Made by a program: the position numbers and the translations under genes. Shown here in pieces: positions 1 through 9,562 of a stretch of 64,000 nucleotides of DNA. This DNA is from Tubulanus polymorphus (lineage: Eukaryota; Nemertea; Palaeonemertea; Tubulaniformes; Tubulanidae): positions 11,484,487-11,548,486 of the forward strand of contig NC_134036.1 in the NCBI RefSeq assembly GCF_964204645.1. Direction: 5' to 3'. Numbering within the stretch: the stretch's first letter is position 1; the number at the start of each line of letters is the position of its first letter. The notes beneath the pieces are model-generated. The model was not told where the DNA came from. It did not search any database and saw only the letters and a program-made list of their open reading frames with translations.

Positions 1-605
1 GACAGCGACAGACAAAGAACAACTACAACACACGATGACCAGACATCGTACCAACTTTATTATCGAAAGCGTCGACCACGCACGCCATGTACCCGGAAGT
101 ACTCAACATCAATACAACTTTATTACAATTGACCTATTACAACGATAGATGGCGCTTGTATGTAATCAAGCCCACTACAGGTTTGCCTTTAGCACACACA
201 TCTTTGGTATGAATTTGATTTTTTCATATTTCTTTTTGGCGGGCGGCGGGTTACGGGGCCTTCTGCTGAGGATGCGTAACTCAAGATGTGCCTTACATTC
301 ACTCGCACATATGGCTTATCAATTGCTAAAGGTCGAACTTGTGGGCTGAGAACTCATGGCAAATGCAAGCTAGCTCCCCAACTATATATCATATATTGAA
401 CGCATTCCATATTAAACCGCTTGCTGAAATTTGGTATCGAGTTACTTAAATTGTACCAGGATGTCATCATCGGGAACATATGAGCAAATAGTGTAATGAA
501 AGATATGAAATCAATACGACGTCCTTTCTATATTTATATTCATATTTGCATTCACACTCAGACGATCCATCACAATAGCATCAGCACTGGTGATGAAACC
601 TCAAG
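1..605. other. No recognisable gene
   Basis: AT-rich sequence with scattered short open frames only. The longest, on the plus strand at 149-349, encodes 66 residues with no family I recognise and nothing supporting it as coding. I see no RNA gene or clear repeat here. Confidence 0.5.
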
Positions 606-614
606 TAAGTAACG

Positions 615-848
615 CGGTTCCTGAACTTCGCTGAAAAAGCTGAAACACTGAAAAGCTGAAACGCTGAAATAAAAACGCTGAAATTTCAGGGAATTTCCGA
701 AAAACGCCGAAATTTCAGGGAATTCCCGAAAAACGCTGAAATCGTGCTAGGTACCGACAATACACTTTTTGAAATGTTTTCCGGGCCGTCGTCCGCTGAC
801 GAGTCCTGAACCGTGTTTTATGCTCTACCTTCGGTTACAGAGACATGC
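615..848 (+). repeat. Left terminal inverted repeat of the Mutator-like element
   Basis: It starts CGGTTCCTGAACTTCGCTG and runs inward to a stretch around TACCTTCGGTTACAGAGAC. The subterminal part holds direct repeats of a motif around AACGCTGAAATTTCAGGGAA, alternating with GAATTCCCGAAAAACG. Such subterminal repeats may serve as transposase-binding sites; that role is an inference. Confidence 0.75.
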
Positions 849-2750
849 CTTAAGGTCGTCGTCATGATCGACTTGATCGATTGCGGATTGCGTGGATTGT
901 TAGATGTGTTTTTTGCCATAGTTTTATGTGCATATACCGGTACGATCTAACAATGAAGTTATCACTTCATTTGAATAAATTCTTAATCACAGTAATATTA
1001 ATTCACAATATTTTTTCTTATGTTTGGTGATTTCTTGCAACTTATCATTGCCAAGTCTCATACAAGTAGTAGCTGAATGAAAGTACAGTTAGGCTGAACC
1101 TGATAACCCAAATTAAGTGCTAGCATGGAACTAATGATTATTTTGATTCTATTTTCGGTGTCATTGAAATTCGTTAATAAAGGTTCAACCGTCATAGTAT
1201 ACTGTACTTAGCATTGCTACAATTGGGTGCCATATTTCTACAATTTCTACAAGGAGGAAGGAATCTTTAAGTGTCTTTGTTCCCGGGTGGGGTACGGGGT
1301 AAAACCTGGTTTACTTTCGACTTGCCGGAGACTACTATCTGCAATGTATTGCATGCTTTGATGTGTCTGGCCTATAGGAGTCGACCGATATTTTTTCCCA
1401 TACACAGGCATGGCTTTAGTGTAGATGAAGGCTAGGCACTGCACATTGTGGATTGACTGGAACTCTTAACTCACAAAATTAAACGAGTCAACAAGAAAGA
1501 TCCAATAATTGGACATTTGTCTAACTATATTATTTAACAGCTTGAAATAATACATAACACATTCTGCAAGAGTATACAAAGGAAATCAGTTCTTACATTA
1601 TATCAGAATCAATAGTTCGCTTAACTCTGGCTAGAATTCTGGTTCCATTGCTTCATATTCTAATGAAATCCACTAGTATACCTTAGAATATCGCTTAGCT
1701 TAAGACTAAAAATTTGGTACCAGGAAACAGGGAAGAAAAGTGGGTGTACTGTACATCCGCAATTGACTTATTTCTCTCTGGTTGAATCAAGTTATTATTG
1801 AAATAGCATTCGAATAGCCATTTTATTTTTAAAAATTGTGTCGTTCAGCTATCCTGCTGCAAATTTCGCAGTTGAAGTTTACTGGTGCCATCTGATTTCT
1901 CAGTATCTCAAAAAATTTGCACATTCTAAGCCTGAATCTAAAAATAGAAAAAGGTGCATTTTAGTCGGATATAAAAGAATAGTGGCTAATACACCCTGGA
2001 CTATATAGCCTATGGGGTGGGCCTAGTTTGAAAGCACTGAGGTCCGAGAGAACAGCACTTAGTAAATAAATACTGAAATTAAACTTACAAAACACCCAGT
2101 ACTTGAGATGATGTACTTGACAAGAAGTGTCACCAGCTAAGCAAATCAACTTTGTCTATGACTCCTCCTTTTATAGATTCAGTAGTAGTCTAAAAATAAG
2201 AATGGGTTCATTTTTCTAACAGTTGGTATGTCATTTCTTCAAAAAAACTAATTATTATCACGCCACAGCAAATAAATTATTCACAGTTGTTGAATGGTTA
2301 GCCCGATTTAGATTAATTGGTTGACGCTAATCAGTATGACCCATACGTAGGGGCCTACTGCATGCCATTGGCGTCAATCCATTCCATTCCATTCCACAGT
2401 GAATTAAAAAGAAATTTAGTTAGATCCCTTTTGTCCAAAAGCTGCATCATTTATATAACTAGCTGTCAAATTTAATTTACCTCCTTCAGAGAATACCATA
2501 GTGACATAGTCCGTCGCCCATCAACGTGTTGACAAAAGCAAAGTTGCTCCATGTTTTATACATGAACGTTCAAATAAGATATTTTGCGTCTTGCAGGGAA
2601 TATTGAGCATAGTGTTTAAGTTGGCTTGCACGGTTTGTGTATGGGTTTTCCTCATTATGCTGCCTGTATGCATTAAAAATCCGGATTTCAAGCGAATTAA
2701 TTTGTCCAACAAGTGGCCCTCTAGAAGTATACTCCACACATACTGTCCAT

Positions 2751-2984
2751 GCGTGTCTCTGTAACCGAAGGTAGAGACTAAAACACGGTTCAGGACTCGG
2801 CAGCGGACACCGGCCCGGAAAATATTTCAAAACGTGTATTGTTGGTACCTAGCACGATTTCAGCGTTTTTCGGGAATTCCCTGAAATTTCGGCGTTTTTC
2901 GGAAATTCCCTGAAATTTCAGCGTTTTTATTTCAGCGTTTCAGCGTTTCAGTGATTCAGCTTTTTCAGCGAAGTTCAGGAACCG
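2751..2984 (-). repeat. Right terminal inverted repeat of the Mutator-like element
   Basis: Read on the minus strand this copies the left arm through its whole length, with scattered substitutions and one or two small indels. It ends at GGAACCG directly against the second TAAGTAACG. The divergence between arms suggests the insertion is old, while the exact duplication shows the boundaries are preserved. Confidence 0.75.
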
Positions 2985-2993
2985 TAAGTAACG

Positions 2994-3440
2994 GATGGGG
3001 TGGTAACAATAGCTAGACATGCAATCATAAATGGTGCATTTAATAGGAATATTGTATATCGTATGGTATTTTGGTCAAATGACAATTTATACAATATAGT
3101 GTATATGATTTCTTAGATTAGAACAAATCTCATATTGTGTTACCTACAATATAAAACAGCGTATTTCAAATCAATGGCTTCTCGCTATATGGGTAAGAAA
3201 ATAAAACTCTTTTTGACAAACATACGCTGGGACATTTGAGTTGGCTGATTGGAAAATAGTTTAGAAAATTAATGAACTCGAAATGAACATTTCATTTTCG
3301 GTCATTTAATCATGCTCCGTTTCCTAAGGGTTTCGGCGTAAGGGTATTACATCGTTTCTTATCGTAACGATACTTCATCCATCCCCCCTCAGTATTTGAG
3401 TCGGGAAGCCTTAGAGGCGCTAGTTTATTGCAGTCACCTG
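2994..3440. other. No recognisable gene
   Basis: AT-rich stretch between two transposon relics. I see no open frame, RNA gene or repeat that I can name. Confidence 0.5.
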
Positions 3441-3549
3441 GGTCCAGTTCCACGGTTCGGAGTTATGATTTGACCCTGAGTTAATTCATTGAAAATGAAC
3501 TAATTTTAACTCAGAGTTAACTCCAACTCACAACTGTGGAACTTGGTCG
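3441..3549. mobile_element. Small palindromic MITE-like element
   Basis: The outer arms GTCCAGTTCCACGGTT and AACTGTGGAACTTGGTC are imperfect inverted copies. A second, inner inverted pair around CTGAGTTAATTCATT and AATGAACTAATTTTAACTCAG nests inside them, so the whole 109-bp segment can fold back. A related stretch, TGGTCCACAGTTCTGAGGC, occurs near 6209-6227, which suggests a dispersed family. It has no coding capacity. Confidence 0.5.
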
Positions 3550-3644
3550 TGGGCGATAGTACGGTATATATTGTTTTTGCAATCACACCTTGCAACCACG
3601 ACGTTGCATTACATCAGTTCAACGTAAATTTTGTAATGAGTTTT

Positions 3645-3995
3645 GTTAAGCTTACATTAAAATTTCCATCATATAGAATCTAGAAAGGCTTGGTTTATAT
3701 GACTGCACTAGGTGGCATAATTGACACGTCGTTAAACAATTTGCCGTTAGATCAAAGTCAGTATAGTTATATCTAGTCACTTGTTGCATTGAAAGCGGCT
3801 TTCGGCTCGATGAACAATCATCGTACCAGTCACCTGTTACACTCGAGGTTCATGAAACTGAAAATTCTGTGCGTGAACTATCATCCTGAATTGATGAGCA
3901 AATACTTGTCTACCAGTCACCTGTTGCACTTGAGGTTGTGGTTACTGAAATTTCAGCTCGCTGAACAATCATTGTTAATCGATGAGCAGATGAGC
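3645..3995 (+). repeat. Dispersed repeat A, copy 1
   Basis: Similar along its length to the block at 26720-27105, starting at a shared stretch around AGCTTACATTAAA. It is also internally repetitive: a unit starting ACCAGTCACCTGTT recurs about 88 bp later. Short open frames within it are not convincing as genes. It lies 1.1 kb upstream of the first cystine-knot peptide gene, while the other copy lies downstream of the second, so the two peptide loci share more than their exons. Confidence 0.55.
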
Positions 3996-4344
3996 AAAAT
4001 ACGTGAATTCCACGGACTGACGGAATCAATACTGATTCTTAACTATGGAACTTGAAAGGTTTCTGGAATTTATCAAATTAAAATGCCCGATTGATCTTGA
4101 TGTTGAGGCGCACATGAGCAGCGAGTAAAACTGAAATACATGTATCAAACTTCTAACAGCGTCGTCGTCGTCGTCGATATCAATGCATACTCGAAATTTA
4201 ATTGCAAGTTCACCTAACCTTTATTGTACCTTTTGTGCGATTGTATAAATAGGTATACATTCCATACGAATTCCTTTTAGGAGGGGTTTCAGGCTGTCTG
4301 GCGCCTTTGCATATGCAACTTAGTTTTGGCTTCAGTAACCTTCC

Positions 4345-4404
4345 TATAAATAGCAATTACATGTAGAACAACAACTTTAGTAAACGGAATCAAAAACGCA
4401 ACAC
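4345..4404 (+). promoter_or_regulatory. Candidate TATA box and 5' UTR exon for the first cystine-knot gene
   Basis: TATAAATA at 4345-4352 would place a start near 4375. The segment after it, containing AGTAAACGGAATCAAAAACG, ends at a possible but weak donor (GTGACT at 4405). The first coding exon downstream begins right after a splice acceptor (TTCTAG at 5125-5130), so an upstream non-coding exon is expected. A similar segment at 19680-19800 carries a consensus donor. The assignment is an inference from these signals and the duplication. Confidence 0.35.
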
Positions 4405-5136
4405 GTGACTAAATATTTTTTTGCTGAAATCTATGCAACGGTTAATTGTTCGATGACGTGTCACTGATCATACCGTCTAGTATTTCTAGTATAATCCAAG
4501 ATTTCAAAAGATGGATATTTTAAATTCTGCATAAAATTCATGACCCATTTCTGTTTTATAACAGTGGTTAGGTGATCTCCAAATTTCAATCAATCATTGC
4601 AGAACGCAACGATAATGCAAACTGGGGAATTTATTTCAATCAAACGTGCTTTAATGACAAAAAAATCAATTTCAATGGTTATCTGTAATACAAACATACA
4701 TCTAAACAATACATATAAAAGCTCATCATACATGAAAACAAGATAAGACACAGAATGCCAGAGATACCGCAGAATGTCACCTGACTATAAAATGTTCAGT
4801 GAATGCCATTCAATGGACTTCAAATCTAATGTAACAAACCAATATTCACAAAATTAGTCATTGCTTTTATCATCACTAAAATGGTGATACTAATTTCGAC
4901 GAAACCAGTTTCATTATTACGGCATTCGAACCAGCAATAAAAACAATCCGTAATCGCTGCTTCGCACGACGAGTATTGTAAGCTTTTGTTTTGTCTGAAG
5001 CAGACTTATTCTAAACCTGGCACGTGATCTGACAAAAATTCATTCCCTGAAAGCCATATAAAATGACTTTTTGTATGGCTATAATTTAGGATCTTCCGAA
5101 ATTGCTAATATCTTTTCAATCGGATTCTAGACGGAA

Positions 5137-5662
5137 ATGCTTGCAAATCTGATTTATCGTATATGTGCTATTATTGTGATTGTGGTCAACGCTGCGCCAT
5201 TTGCAGAGTCAGTAGTTGGTGAGTAACATGATACATAATTTCAAAATAGCTCGTGAATACTATAAATTTAAGTCGCACTAAGCAGTTATTTACTGATTCA
5301 ACAGATTAATTTTACGAGTTTCATTTCATAGATTGTATTATGTAATTTGTTATATTCTGACCAATATCAATCTAATTGACACGCAATATTGTTTTTATAC
5401 ACACGAATTTCCCAAACTCGGCTTAGAGACGTTGTTGACGTGACAAGGGGTAGTTATGATGATCATTATCGTCGGCATCGGTTCTACATCAGGGGAGGGG
5501 TTCAATTATTTCTTCTCTATAAGTAAAACATATGTTTCACTCCAAATTTTCATTTTGTTTCTTATGCTTTTAGCAAATACCAGGTGTTGGGGAAAGCTTG
5601 TAGAATGTTTCTATAACGAGGACTGTTGCAGCAGCAAATGTAAAGGCCAATTTTGTTCATAA
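5137..5662 (+). CDS. Secreted cystine-knot (ICK, six-cysteine) peptide precursor, copy 1
   Basis: A two-coding-exon gene for a precursor of about 56 residues. The first coding exon (5137-5218) starts at an ATG six bases after a splice acceptor and encodes a hydrophobic stretch typical of a signal peptide. It ends at a consensus donor, GTGAGT at 5219, in phase 1. The second (5574-5662) follows the acceptor CTTTTAG and carries all six mature-region cysteines with spacing C-x6-C-x5-CC-x3-C-x4-C, the inhibitor-cystine-knot arrangement with an adjacent central CC. This framework occurs in many secreted channel-active or defensive peptides of molluscs, arthropods and annelids. Which activity this one has, if any, cannot be told from sequence. 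The second copy at 23845-24337 has the same spacing and intron phase, which supports both as real genes under constraint. Confidence 0.75.
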
Positions 5663-5811
5663 GCGTTTGGTGACAATGGTTTATAATCGGATATAATTGT
5701 GGCAGTTTTGGAAATATCTGATTGTGAAACTCTCGGTGTAGGTTAGCAAAAAGCTCGAATTTAATTCATATTTTAAACTCAATTGTAAAATCTCGTGTTG
5801 AAATAAGATTC

Positions 5812-5817
5812 AATAAA
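5812..5817 (+). terminator. Poly(A) signal of cystine-knot gene copy 1
   Basis: AATAAA about 150 bp after the stop codon, in the context GATTCAATAAAAGCGTCGG. The second copy has a very similar stretch at 24504-24522, so the 3' UTR was duplicated with the gene. Confidence 0.7.
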
Positions 5818-5954
5818 AGCGTCGGTAAATAAATCAAAGAACGTGTTTTCACCTGTTTAGGAATCGTGGATGAAGATTGTAATGTGATCAATTATAGGAT
5901 GCGCCGTGGGGAATCCTATTTCAAGGAAAAAATAATATGACCGTCACTGGTTTC

Positions 5955-5962
5955 TATAAATA
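5955..5962 (+). promoter_or_regulatory. Possible TATA box upstream of the virus-like locus
   Basis: TATAAATA lies about 240 bp before the start of the open frame at 6198. No ATG links it to that frame, so it could serve an upstream exon, an unrelated transcript, or nothing. Confidence 0.25.
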
Positions 5963-6197
5963 CATGCGCAGACTTAAGGAACAGAGAGTTGTCACTGAAG
6001 CAAGTTGCACACACTACTCGAGCAACTCATTGGTTCACAAAATATCCGAGTAGAATTGGTGTTCTCTTGGTTTAGGGGTTTTGAAGATTAGGTTCCTACA
6101 TTTAGGTGAACGCTAGATAATTAGGTCTAATTCTAATCTAATTTATTTTTGGATTAAACTTTGAATCCAGCTCCATATTTTCGTGAGTTACATTTGA

Positions 6198-6827
6198 CTC
6201 CGGATCCTGGTCCACAGTTCTGAGGCTCCGTCGGGCCCGTCGAAAGTTCAACGGAATACCTGGAACAATGACCCCGAGCCTCATTATCTAGGATCGCTTG
6301 TATATGCCAGTGCTAAAACGTGGCAGAGGGCAAAACGTATAGATTTACGATCTTTCGAATGCTGTGAACGAAGAAAACAACTGTACCCCACTAAAAACGG
6401 TATTGCTTTGGATCTCCAAGAGTGGGTACATATAGATTATTGTAAAGCCGATATCGAACACGAAATTGCGCGCGTTAAAGAAGACATCGATTACGGGGGT
6501 GTTATGACCGTTGGTCGTTCGAACTTTATCAAAATATATAGATCTAGTCACGATTACCGTATTTACGTAGATATCCGAAAATACGATCTACACGATGAGC
6601 TTTTCGACGTAAATCCGACTAGATGCGGCGTAAAACTAACATTGGAACAACGGAACAAATTAAAAGACATTAATTTTACAGAAGATATATCCGAACTGGC
6701 TAACATCAGACCGTGCTGGTATGATTCGAGTCATTTGAATCAGGAATACAGGTGTCCGTACTGCACAAAAGACACAAGCGGGGTTAGAAAAACACTCGAA
6801 TACGGGATAATGATAACCCAAGTATAA
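6198..6827 (+). pseudogene. Tandem PC4-like (p15 coactivator) protein, lacking a start codon
   Basis: An uninterrupted 209-codon frame without an ATG near its start; the first in-frame ATG lies inside the second domain. Two stretches resemble the ssDNA-binding PC4/p15 coactivator fold. The first is at about residues 50-80 (around KQLYPTKNGIALDLQEW). The second is at about 100-158 (around YVDIRKY, then GVKLTLEQRNKLKDI). A CxxC-containing tail at about 170-195 (RPCW, later RCPYC) could bind zinc. PC4 proteins bind single-stranded DNA and modulate transcription. It lies head-on to the capsid relics, so I read it as part of the same virus-like element. The missing ATG means it is either an internal exon or truncated at its 5' end. 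I am fairly sure of the PC4 resemblance, less sure of the first domain. Confidence 0.55.
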
Positions 6828-6931
6828 TTTCACAGATAATAATTAGATAATATTTATATAAGAGCTTATTAAAATGTTTAATACATAATAAACTTGCAAT
6901 GGATATGATATTTCACATCTGTCTCATTTCA

Positions 6932-7075
6932 TTCGGATTTACTCTATAATAATCTAGCATTTTGGTCTTTGCACAGACCCTGGATACAATCATCAAAGAA
7001 TGTAATTAAGTAATTGAGCAACAAAAACCATTGACCCATCGTTAACATCTGCCATCTGAAATATCTGGTCAGCAC
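6932..7075 (+). repeat. Direct repeat flanking the RING gene, left copy
   Basis: Begins TTCGGATTTACTCTATAATA and ends AATATCTGGTCAG. It is similar throughout to 7910-8053, with scattered substitutions. The pair brackets an 834-bp segment carrying the RING gene. Confidence 0.7.
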
Positions 7076-7235
7076 CCCACATATGTAACGGAATATGCAG
7101 GATGAAAATTACGCAATTAAGTAATTGAGCAACAAAAACCATTGTCCCATCGTTAACATTTGCCATCTGAAATATCTGGTCAGCACCCCCATATGTAACG
7201 GAATATGCAGGATGAAAATTACGCAATTAAGTAAT
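7004..7235. repeat. Tandem repeat, period 110-111 bp, about 2.1 copies
   Basis: The unit starts AATTAAGTAATTGAGCAACA and ends AGGATGAAAATTACG; successive copies begin at 7004, 7115 and 7225. Copies one and two differ by a few bases and one indel. The first part of the unit belongs to the flanking direct repeat. Confidence 0.75.
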
Positions 7236-7322
7236 TGAAAAACCAAACCGAAAAGATAATTAAGTAGCAAAAAACCCATGATTTGTCCATTGAAAAAAAC
7301 ATCTGCAGCGTAGCTTTTTGCG

Positions 7323-7329
7323 TATAAAA
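7323..7329 (+). promoter_or_regulatory. TATA box of the RING gene
   Basis: TATAAAA lies 42 bp upstream of the ATG at 7365. With the usual 25-30 bp spacing, transcription would start at about 7350, giving a leader of only 10-20 bases. Such compact spacing suits a viral gene. Confidence 0.5.
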
Positions 7330-7364
7330 TACTCATCAGAAGATCTCGAAAATCCATAACCAAA

Positions 7365-7637
7365 ATGTCGAGCAAAGCAGGAGCAAGATCTTTTTATTGC
7401 AACTACGCTGGAACGCGGGAGTGCAGTGTGTGCCTCGAAAGACGGCGAGCGTTGGTGGCCTGTGAAAACCATCCCTTGGCTAACTATATTTGTATGGGAT
7501 GTTTTATTCAAATGGTAGAACTACGTCCAGAGGACCAACAGTATATTACGTGCCCAATGTGTCGCCGGGTATGGTATTTCGAGTTGATGAAATCGCGCCG
7601 TTCGACGTTGAGTGGTATGCGTGAAAGGCCACGTTAG
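7365..7637 (+). CDS. Small RING-HC finger protein, probable E3 ubiquitin ligase of viral origin
   Basis: A 90-residue protein that is mostly one RING domain. The zinc ligands are C20, C23, C33, H36, C43, C46, C63 and C66, i.e. C-x2-C-x9-C-x2-H-x6-C-x2-C-x16-C-x2-C, a complete C3HC4 set. The tail after residue 66 is basic. RING proteins recruit a ubiquitin-charged E2, and small stand-alone RINGs are common in large DNA viruses; no substrate can be inferred. The ATG sits in a good context (ACCAAAATG) just after a TATA box. The gene is intronless and undamaged, unlike the capsid genes opposite it. Just after the stop come AATAAA at 7680-7685 and a histone-type stem-loop. It could be maintained by the host or simply be too short to have been hit. 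Confidence 0.7.
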   Translation: MSSKAGARSFYCNYAGTRECSVCLERRRALVACENHPLANYICMGCFIQMVELRPEDQQYITCPMCRRVWYFELMKSRRSTLSGMRERPR

Positions 7638-7691
7638 GAAGACGCCGACTAAGAAGAGATATGAAAACGATACACTGCAAATAAAACGCAC

Positions 7692-7730
7692 GGTTCTTTT
7701 AAGAACCACCCTAAAATTCTCAGAAAGAGA
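7692..7730 (+). terminator. Histone-type 3' stem-loop and downstream purine element after the RING gene
   Basis: GGTTCTTTTAAGAACC at 7692-7707 fits the metazoan histone mRNA stem-loop consensus GGYYYUUHUHARRRCC at all 16 positions: a six-pair stem and a UUUA loop. ACCC follows immediately, as in histone mRNAs. Thirteen bases further on is AGAAAGAGA (7722-7730), resembling the histone downstream element recognised by U7 snRNA. An ordinary AATAAA lies just before it. If functional, it would give a non-polyadenylated mRNA end bound by SLBP. The 5' flank is less A-rich than usual, and a dispersed GGTTCTT palindrome exists at 25137-25345, so chance or transposon origin is the alternative. Confidence 0.5.
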
Positions 7731-7909
7731 CAGTTTTGCTAAGCTCCTCGCTTTATGCCCCAGTTTTTCTTTTTTCTCAGGAGATTAAAATGTGTAAAAA
7801 AACATCAACCATTGTGAGGACAGAACGGGCAATATATCACCCGCTCTAACCAAAAGAGGGTTAACTAAAGTAGTGAAATTCTATATTTTACGAATTTTAT
7901 ACGTTATTA

Positions 7910-8053
7910 TTCGGATTTACTCTATAATAATCAAGCATTCTGTCGTTGACCAGACCCTTCATACATGATATTATCAAAGAACGTAATTAAGTTATTGAGA
8001 AACAAAAACAATTGATCCGTCGTTAGCATCTGCCGTCTAAAATATCTGGTCAG
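7910..8053 (+). repeat. Direct repeat flanking the RING gene, right copy
   Basis: Second copy of the 6932-7075 block. On the minus strand it replaces what should be the middle of the protease-like gene, so that coding similarity stops where the repeat starts. Confidence 0.7.
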
Positions 8054-8056
8054 TAA

Positions 8057-8278
8057 ATTATCAGTGTTTACTATAAAACCAGCTGGATAGCGCGTTATAT
8101 TCGGTAGTCTGTCACATGGGTACACACCAAAGAAAAACGCTTTCAGACATTCGTCTTTTTTAATAAATTCTAAAATTTGGTTTGTGTATAATATGGTCGC
8201 TAATAATCGATCTATATATGACGTTCTTTTGTTACTTGTAGTAATTCGTCGAAAACGGCGTAAACAATCGAATTCACG
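8057..8278 (-). pseudogene. Truncated adenain-like cysteine protease fragment
   Basis: The frame is open for about 74 codons on the minus strand directly downstream of the capsid relic. Its end, around GVYPCDRLP and then PAGFIVNTD, resembles the N-terminal part of the adenovirus-type (C5/ULP1-like) maturation protease found in Polinton-type elements. Similarity stops at the direct repeat, before the region that would hold the catalytic His, Asp and Cys, so the copy cannot be an active protease. No start codon is evident. The identification rests on a short stretch and on position beside the capsid gene. Confidence 0.4.
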
Positions 8279-8281
8279 TTA

Positions 8282-9503
8282 TGCTTCATCATATCGCATT
8301 TCGATTTTTAACGACCCCTATTTAATTAGTGACAGGTGCGGTTGATCCCCGTACTCGGGCGACATGTTGAACCCACAAATGAAATTGCCTTTTTTGAAAT
8401 CCTCACGTTTTATCCCAATTCCTTCGATTTTATACAATAAACCCCGGGCTAAATATAAACCGTGATACACTTCACTACCATCACCGCGAGAGTCTATAAT
8501 TAACGGCGAGTTTTGTGCTTGGATATTATCAACGGTCACCCCTATATAATTCAACGAATAATCCTTGAAATCCAACGGATTCTTTTTGTAATTACCGCTC
8601 AACGCGTCGTCGTCCACTAAAGCTAAAACAATAGCCTTAGGTATCTCTCCGACGAAAACGGAATCCTTGATAATTGTTCTCAGACCTCCTTGAAATTTTA
8701 ACGATAATAATTCAGTTCTCGAAAAATAATATTTTGCTGTACTCTTTTCCAGTGCTTTAGCGTGCGCTACTAAAACAGAACTAACCAGTTCTAATTTACG
8801 AATGTATAGTTGAGCGCTTTCAATCTTTATACGAAAATCTGGGTTTTCGGCAGGGGAAATTAGAGCAAAACATTCCTTTGATCGAGTTAGTTTTATTTGT
8901 AAATCTGTATTGTTGATGAAAATCTTATTCATTCTCATTACGTCGCTATACAAACGAGTATAAGCGCAAACCAGTTTACTGCCTTTAGTGTAGTTATTCC
9001 TTCTGACCAAACCGGAATTTGCGTTTGGTAAAGTAGGATCGATATTTGACTTTTTTTCCGGCTTCGTCTTCGGCATAAAGATCGCATTGTAGCCAGCTGC
9101 TGTTTTTAGTATACGAGTTGTAATTAACCATATTTTCCAGCTCACATTTGAACGGGTATAACCCCCCGTCGTGGGTAACCACTCGGTCGTTAAGCGTAAT
9201 TTGCACATCGCTAAATAGACTATTGGCGCCATTGATCATTGAGACTGACTTTTCACAACCCACATTAGTTCCATCGGCGTTAACTATTTTGAGCTGTAGT
9301 TCTAATTACGTGACGTTTAAATCTAAATATTGTTCAGTTTTTGGTAATCTGAATACAATCGGTCCCATATCGTTAATCGACGTAGTGGGTTCATAGCTGA
9401 CGTATCGGCATTCTTTGAAATCTATCTGTGTTCCGGGAACTGTAAACAGATCGAGTTCGGACTTGACGGACAATGGCGAATCCTTGCGTACTAATAATGA
9501 CAT
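8282..9503 (-). pseudogene. Broken capsid-type protein gene, F54H12.2-like family
   Basis: Three consecutive minus-strand segments together cover most of a protein of the F54H12.2-like family, named from a C. elegans Maverick/Polinton locus and common in invertebrate genomes. I take it to be the double-jelly-roll capsid protein of these elements; the capsid role is from family knowledge, not visible here. Recognisable parts are the N-terminus (SELDLFTVPGTQ), the middle (LFSDVQITLNDRVV) and the C-terminal half (AHAKALEKSTAKYY). Damage: an in-frame stop at 9306-9308, a change of frame at a run of seven T at 9051-9057, and a stop at 8318-8320 before the usual C-terminus. The start at 9503 is chosen because family similarity begins there. 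It is a non-functional relic. Confidence 0.75.
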
Positions 9504-9562
9504 AATTAGTACGCTTCAGCGGATGCTTTGGTTTGTCGTACGCGTTTTCTGGTTGTTATACG

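Larger units (their letters stand above)
606..2993. mobile_element. Non-autonomous Mutator-like element with long TIRs and 9-bp TSD
   Basis: Two inverted arms (615-848 and 2751-2984) enclose about 1.9 kb of AT-rich DNA. The outer ends are flanked by the same 9 bases, TAAGTAACG, at 606-614 and 2985-2993, as expected of a target-site duplication. Because the base at each boundary is also shared, 10 bp is possible. Long (>200 bp) inverted ends with a 9-10 bp duplication are typical of Mutator-like (MULE) elements. The interior has only short unrecognised open frames, so no transposase is encoded and the copy would need one in trans. Some foldback elements look alike, so the superfamily call is an inference from end structure and duplication length. 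Confidence 0.75.

Noticed and set aside
5456-5662. Single-exon gene starting at 5456 with a hydrophobic N-terminus
   Set aside because: The part before 5574 is better read as intron: it ends in a good acceptor, and the paralogue at 24258 has the same exon boundary and phase with a separate signal-peptide exon.
7692-7707. Bacterial-type intrinsic terminator
   Set aside because: The hairpin is not followed by a T run and the DNA is eukaryotic; the histone stem-loop reading fits all positions.
8994-9263. Separate small gene on the minus strand
   Set aside because: It is in the same frame as the segment before it, separated by one stop, and is the middle of the broken capsid-type gene.
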